Positions 30,003 to 31,233 of a DNA stretch of 31,233 nucleotides are shown here, piece after piece. The position numbers and the translations under genes were made by a program. The notes beneath the pieces were generated by a model, which ran no database searches, was not told the origin of the DNA, and saw nothing but the letters and a program-made list of their open reading frames with translations. The stretch's first letter is position 1. Each line of letters begins with the position of its first letter. This stretch comes from a virus: the IMG/VR virus record IMGVR_UViG_3300046530_000359, positions 1-31,233 of that record; one strand, written 5' to 3'.

Positions 30003-30328
30003 TGATGAGCGATGACGAACTGCAGCGAGTGGCGGAACTCGTTGCCAAGACAACATCCGGAGGGCTGAATCGCCAGCAAATCTGTGCAGCGTTAGGGGTT
30101 AGCGAGTCGACGATTCGCCGCCTTGAACAAAGCGGCCTCCCCTACACGCCAGTCGGCAAGCGCGCGAAACGCTACGATTTGGTGGAATGCAAAAAATGGT
30201 TAAAGGAACATCAACAATGTCCATCTGGGACGACAAAGACGGTCGCAAGCACATCGGGTTCATGGTCGCCGGCCAAAGATTTCACAGAATCCTGCCGAAA
30301 GGTACAACTTCGCGTGATGCCAAGCTGA
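29999..30328 (+). CDS. Excisionase-like helix-turn-helix protein overlapping the integrase gene
   Basis: 109 residues. LNRQQICAALGVSESTIRRL then GLPYTPVGKRAKRYDLVECK is a MerR/AlpA-type winged HTH (about 22-67), the usual form of excisionases. In its position just before integrase it should control excision direction. The last 37 residues are translated from the same bases as the start of the integrase gene, in another frame (112-base overlap), and have low complexity. Confidence 0.7.
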   Translation: MMMSDDELQRVAELVAKTTSGGLNRQQICAALGVSESTIRRLEQSGLPYTPVGKRAKRYDLVECKKWLKEHQQCPSGTTKTVASTSGSWSPAKDFTESCRKVQLRVMPS

Positions 30329-31233
30329 TCGAGGCGGAAATGCGAGGCGCCGTGGCGCGCGCGCCAGTCAAGAAGCAAATCGACATGCCTGGCGATCCGC
30401 CTATGCTACAAATCTTGGAAATCTACATCGAGCACGCGGCAGGCCTGCGCAGCGAAGAGACATCGACAAAGCACGCGCTTCGCCTCGCGCCATGGGCTGA
30501 AAAATACCGCGCCAGCCAGGCGCAGGAATTTGCAGATAACGTGATCCGCGACATGTCTAAGCTGATCGAAGATCCTAAAACCAAAGAGAAGCGGCCGGCC
30601 TACGCACCCGCGACAATCAATCGCTCCCTGGCCTGCGCAAAAAAGGGGCTCACCTTAGCTTGGAAGCGCCGGCTTACCAGTGAAAATCACGGGCTGCGGA
30701 TCGAGTCTGTACGGGTCAACAACAAGCGAGAAGTCTTCCTGTCGGTTGCGGAAGTTGAGCAGATTGCGCGACACTGCAGCAAGGATGCGCAGGCGGCGAT
30801 CTGGGGTGCGCTCCTGACTGGAGCGCGACGTGGCGAGCTGTTCAAAATTCGGGCGGAGCATATCGGAGTCGATACCATCACGCTACCTGCAAGCCACACG
30901 AAGACGCTCCGCATGCGAGTGATTCCGATCATTCCAGCGCTGCGTCCATGGCTTGAGTACTATCCTCTGCAACTCACGGTGGACGGTGTGAAATCAGCGT
31001 GGCGGCGAGGTCGGGTGAAGGCCGGCATGCCGCATGTGAATTTCCACGATTTGCGGCACTCGTGCGCGAGCATTCTGCTCAGTCTGGATGTCGACCTCTA
31101 CACGATCAGTAAGATATTGGGGCACAGCAATGTTCAGACGACGCAGCGGTATGCTCACCTTCAGGTAGATGCCCAGCGCGCGGCGCTCGACAAGCTGTCA
31201 GCTCTGATTCTTCCTGTGAAGGCGAAAAAATAA
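30217..31233 (+). CDS. int: Tyrosine integrase
   Basis: 338 residues from ATG 30217, which has AAGGAACATCAACA ahead; a frame from 30187 would add 10 residues. Core-binding domain about 65-155 and catalytic domain from 175. Catalytic set: Arg204 (TGARRGELF), Lys229, His277 and Arg280 (HDLRHS), His303 (LGHSNVQTTQ) and Tyr312 (RYAHL). The gene is complete and ends on the last base of the window, so the attachment site must lie beyond. It integrates and, with the excisionase, excises the prophage. Confidence 0.93.
   Translation: MSIWDDKDGRKHIGFMVAGQRFHRILPKGTTSRDAKLIEAEMRGAVARAPVKKQIDMPGDPPMLQILEIYIEHAAGLRSEETSTKHALRLAPWAEKYRASQAQEFADNVIRDMSKLIEDPKTKEKRPAYAPATINRSLACAKKGLTLAWKRRLTSENHGLRIESVRVNNKREVFLSVAEVEQIARHCSKDAQAAIWGALLTGARRGELFKIRAEHIGVDTITLPASHTKTLRMRVIPIIPALRPWLEYYPLQLTVDGVKSAWRRGRVKAGMPHVNFHDLRHSCASILLSLDVDLYTISKILGHSNVQTTQRYAHLQVDAQRAALDKLSALILPVKAKK

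Noticed and set aside
1-31233. CRISPR arrays, tRNA and rRNA genes
   Set aside because: No regularly spaced direct repeats of CRISPR type, no cloverleaf or rRNA signature was seen on either strand.

Overview
The window is most likely a lambda-type (lambdoid-architecture) prophage, or a large prophage remnant, in a GC-rich betaproteobacterium. The infA-type gene (a second IF-1 form typical of Burkholderiales), the Rha, KilA-N, YdaS and DUF1367 phage genes and the codon use point to Burkholderiales, perhaps Oxalobacteraceae. The host assignment is inference; no rRNA, tRNA or clear host marker is present.

Layout (a mirror image of lambda). Left edge (1-598): the end of an IS3-family element sits in the 3' part of a site-specific recombinase gene, leaving a broken fragment that runs convergently into the phage operon. 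Leftward early operon (12990 down to 581, minus strand): YdaS/Cro-like regulator, small regulators (RHH, KilA-N antirepressor, HTH), a frameshifted HNH endonuclease, a NinG-like nuclease, a helicase-DNA methyltransferase fusion, an O-like replication protein with candidate origin iterons inside its gene, a DnaC-like helicase loader, and a Q-like antiterminator. Several small plus-strand genes (12169, 8071, 7418, 7012) lie inverted inside this operon. No lysis, packaging or virion genes follow Q in the window, because the IS/recombinase junction is reached instead.

Immunity region (12991-18500): cI-like S24 repressor (plus strand) with a three-site operator (12998-13063) between it and the cro-like gene, and a second three-site operator with the same 24/25-bp centre spacing (18416-18481) in front of the rightward operon. 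Between them, at the rexAB position of lambda, are membrane and zinc-ribbon proteins, a Rha regulator, a translation initiation factor IF-1, a stand-alone receiver-domain protein and a YodC-like protein. These are candidate lysogenic-conversion or exclusion genes.

Rightward early operon (18519-31233, plus strand): a tightly packed series of short phage genes with ATGA/GTGA overlaps, then ERF single-strand annealing protein, YqaJ-type exonuclease with a long coiled-coil tail, KTSC protein, DUF1367 protein, an unusual RdgC protein carrying a C-terminal FtsK-gamma DNA-binding domain, an ASCH-like protein, an excisionase-like HTH protein and a tyrosine integrase that ends on the last base of the window. 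Two minus-strand genes (27232, 27990) are inverted inside it.

The strongest leads are the RdgC-FtsK-gamma fusion, the twin tripartite operators with apparently leaderless cI and cro genes, the 11-bp-phased iterons inside the O-like gene, the helicase-methyltransferase with a degenerate Walker A, and the 8-bp duplication that splits the HNH nuclease.
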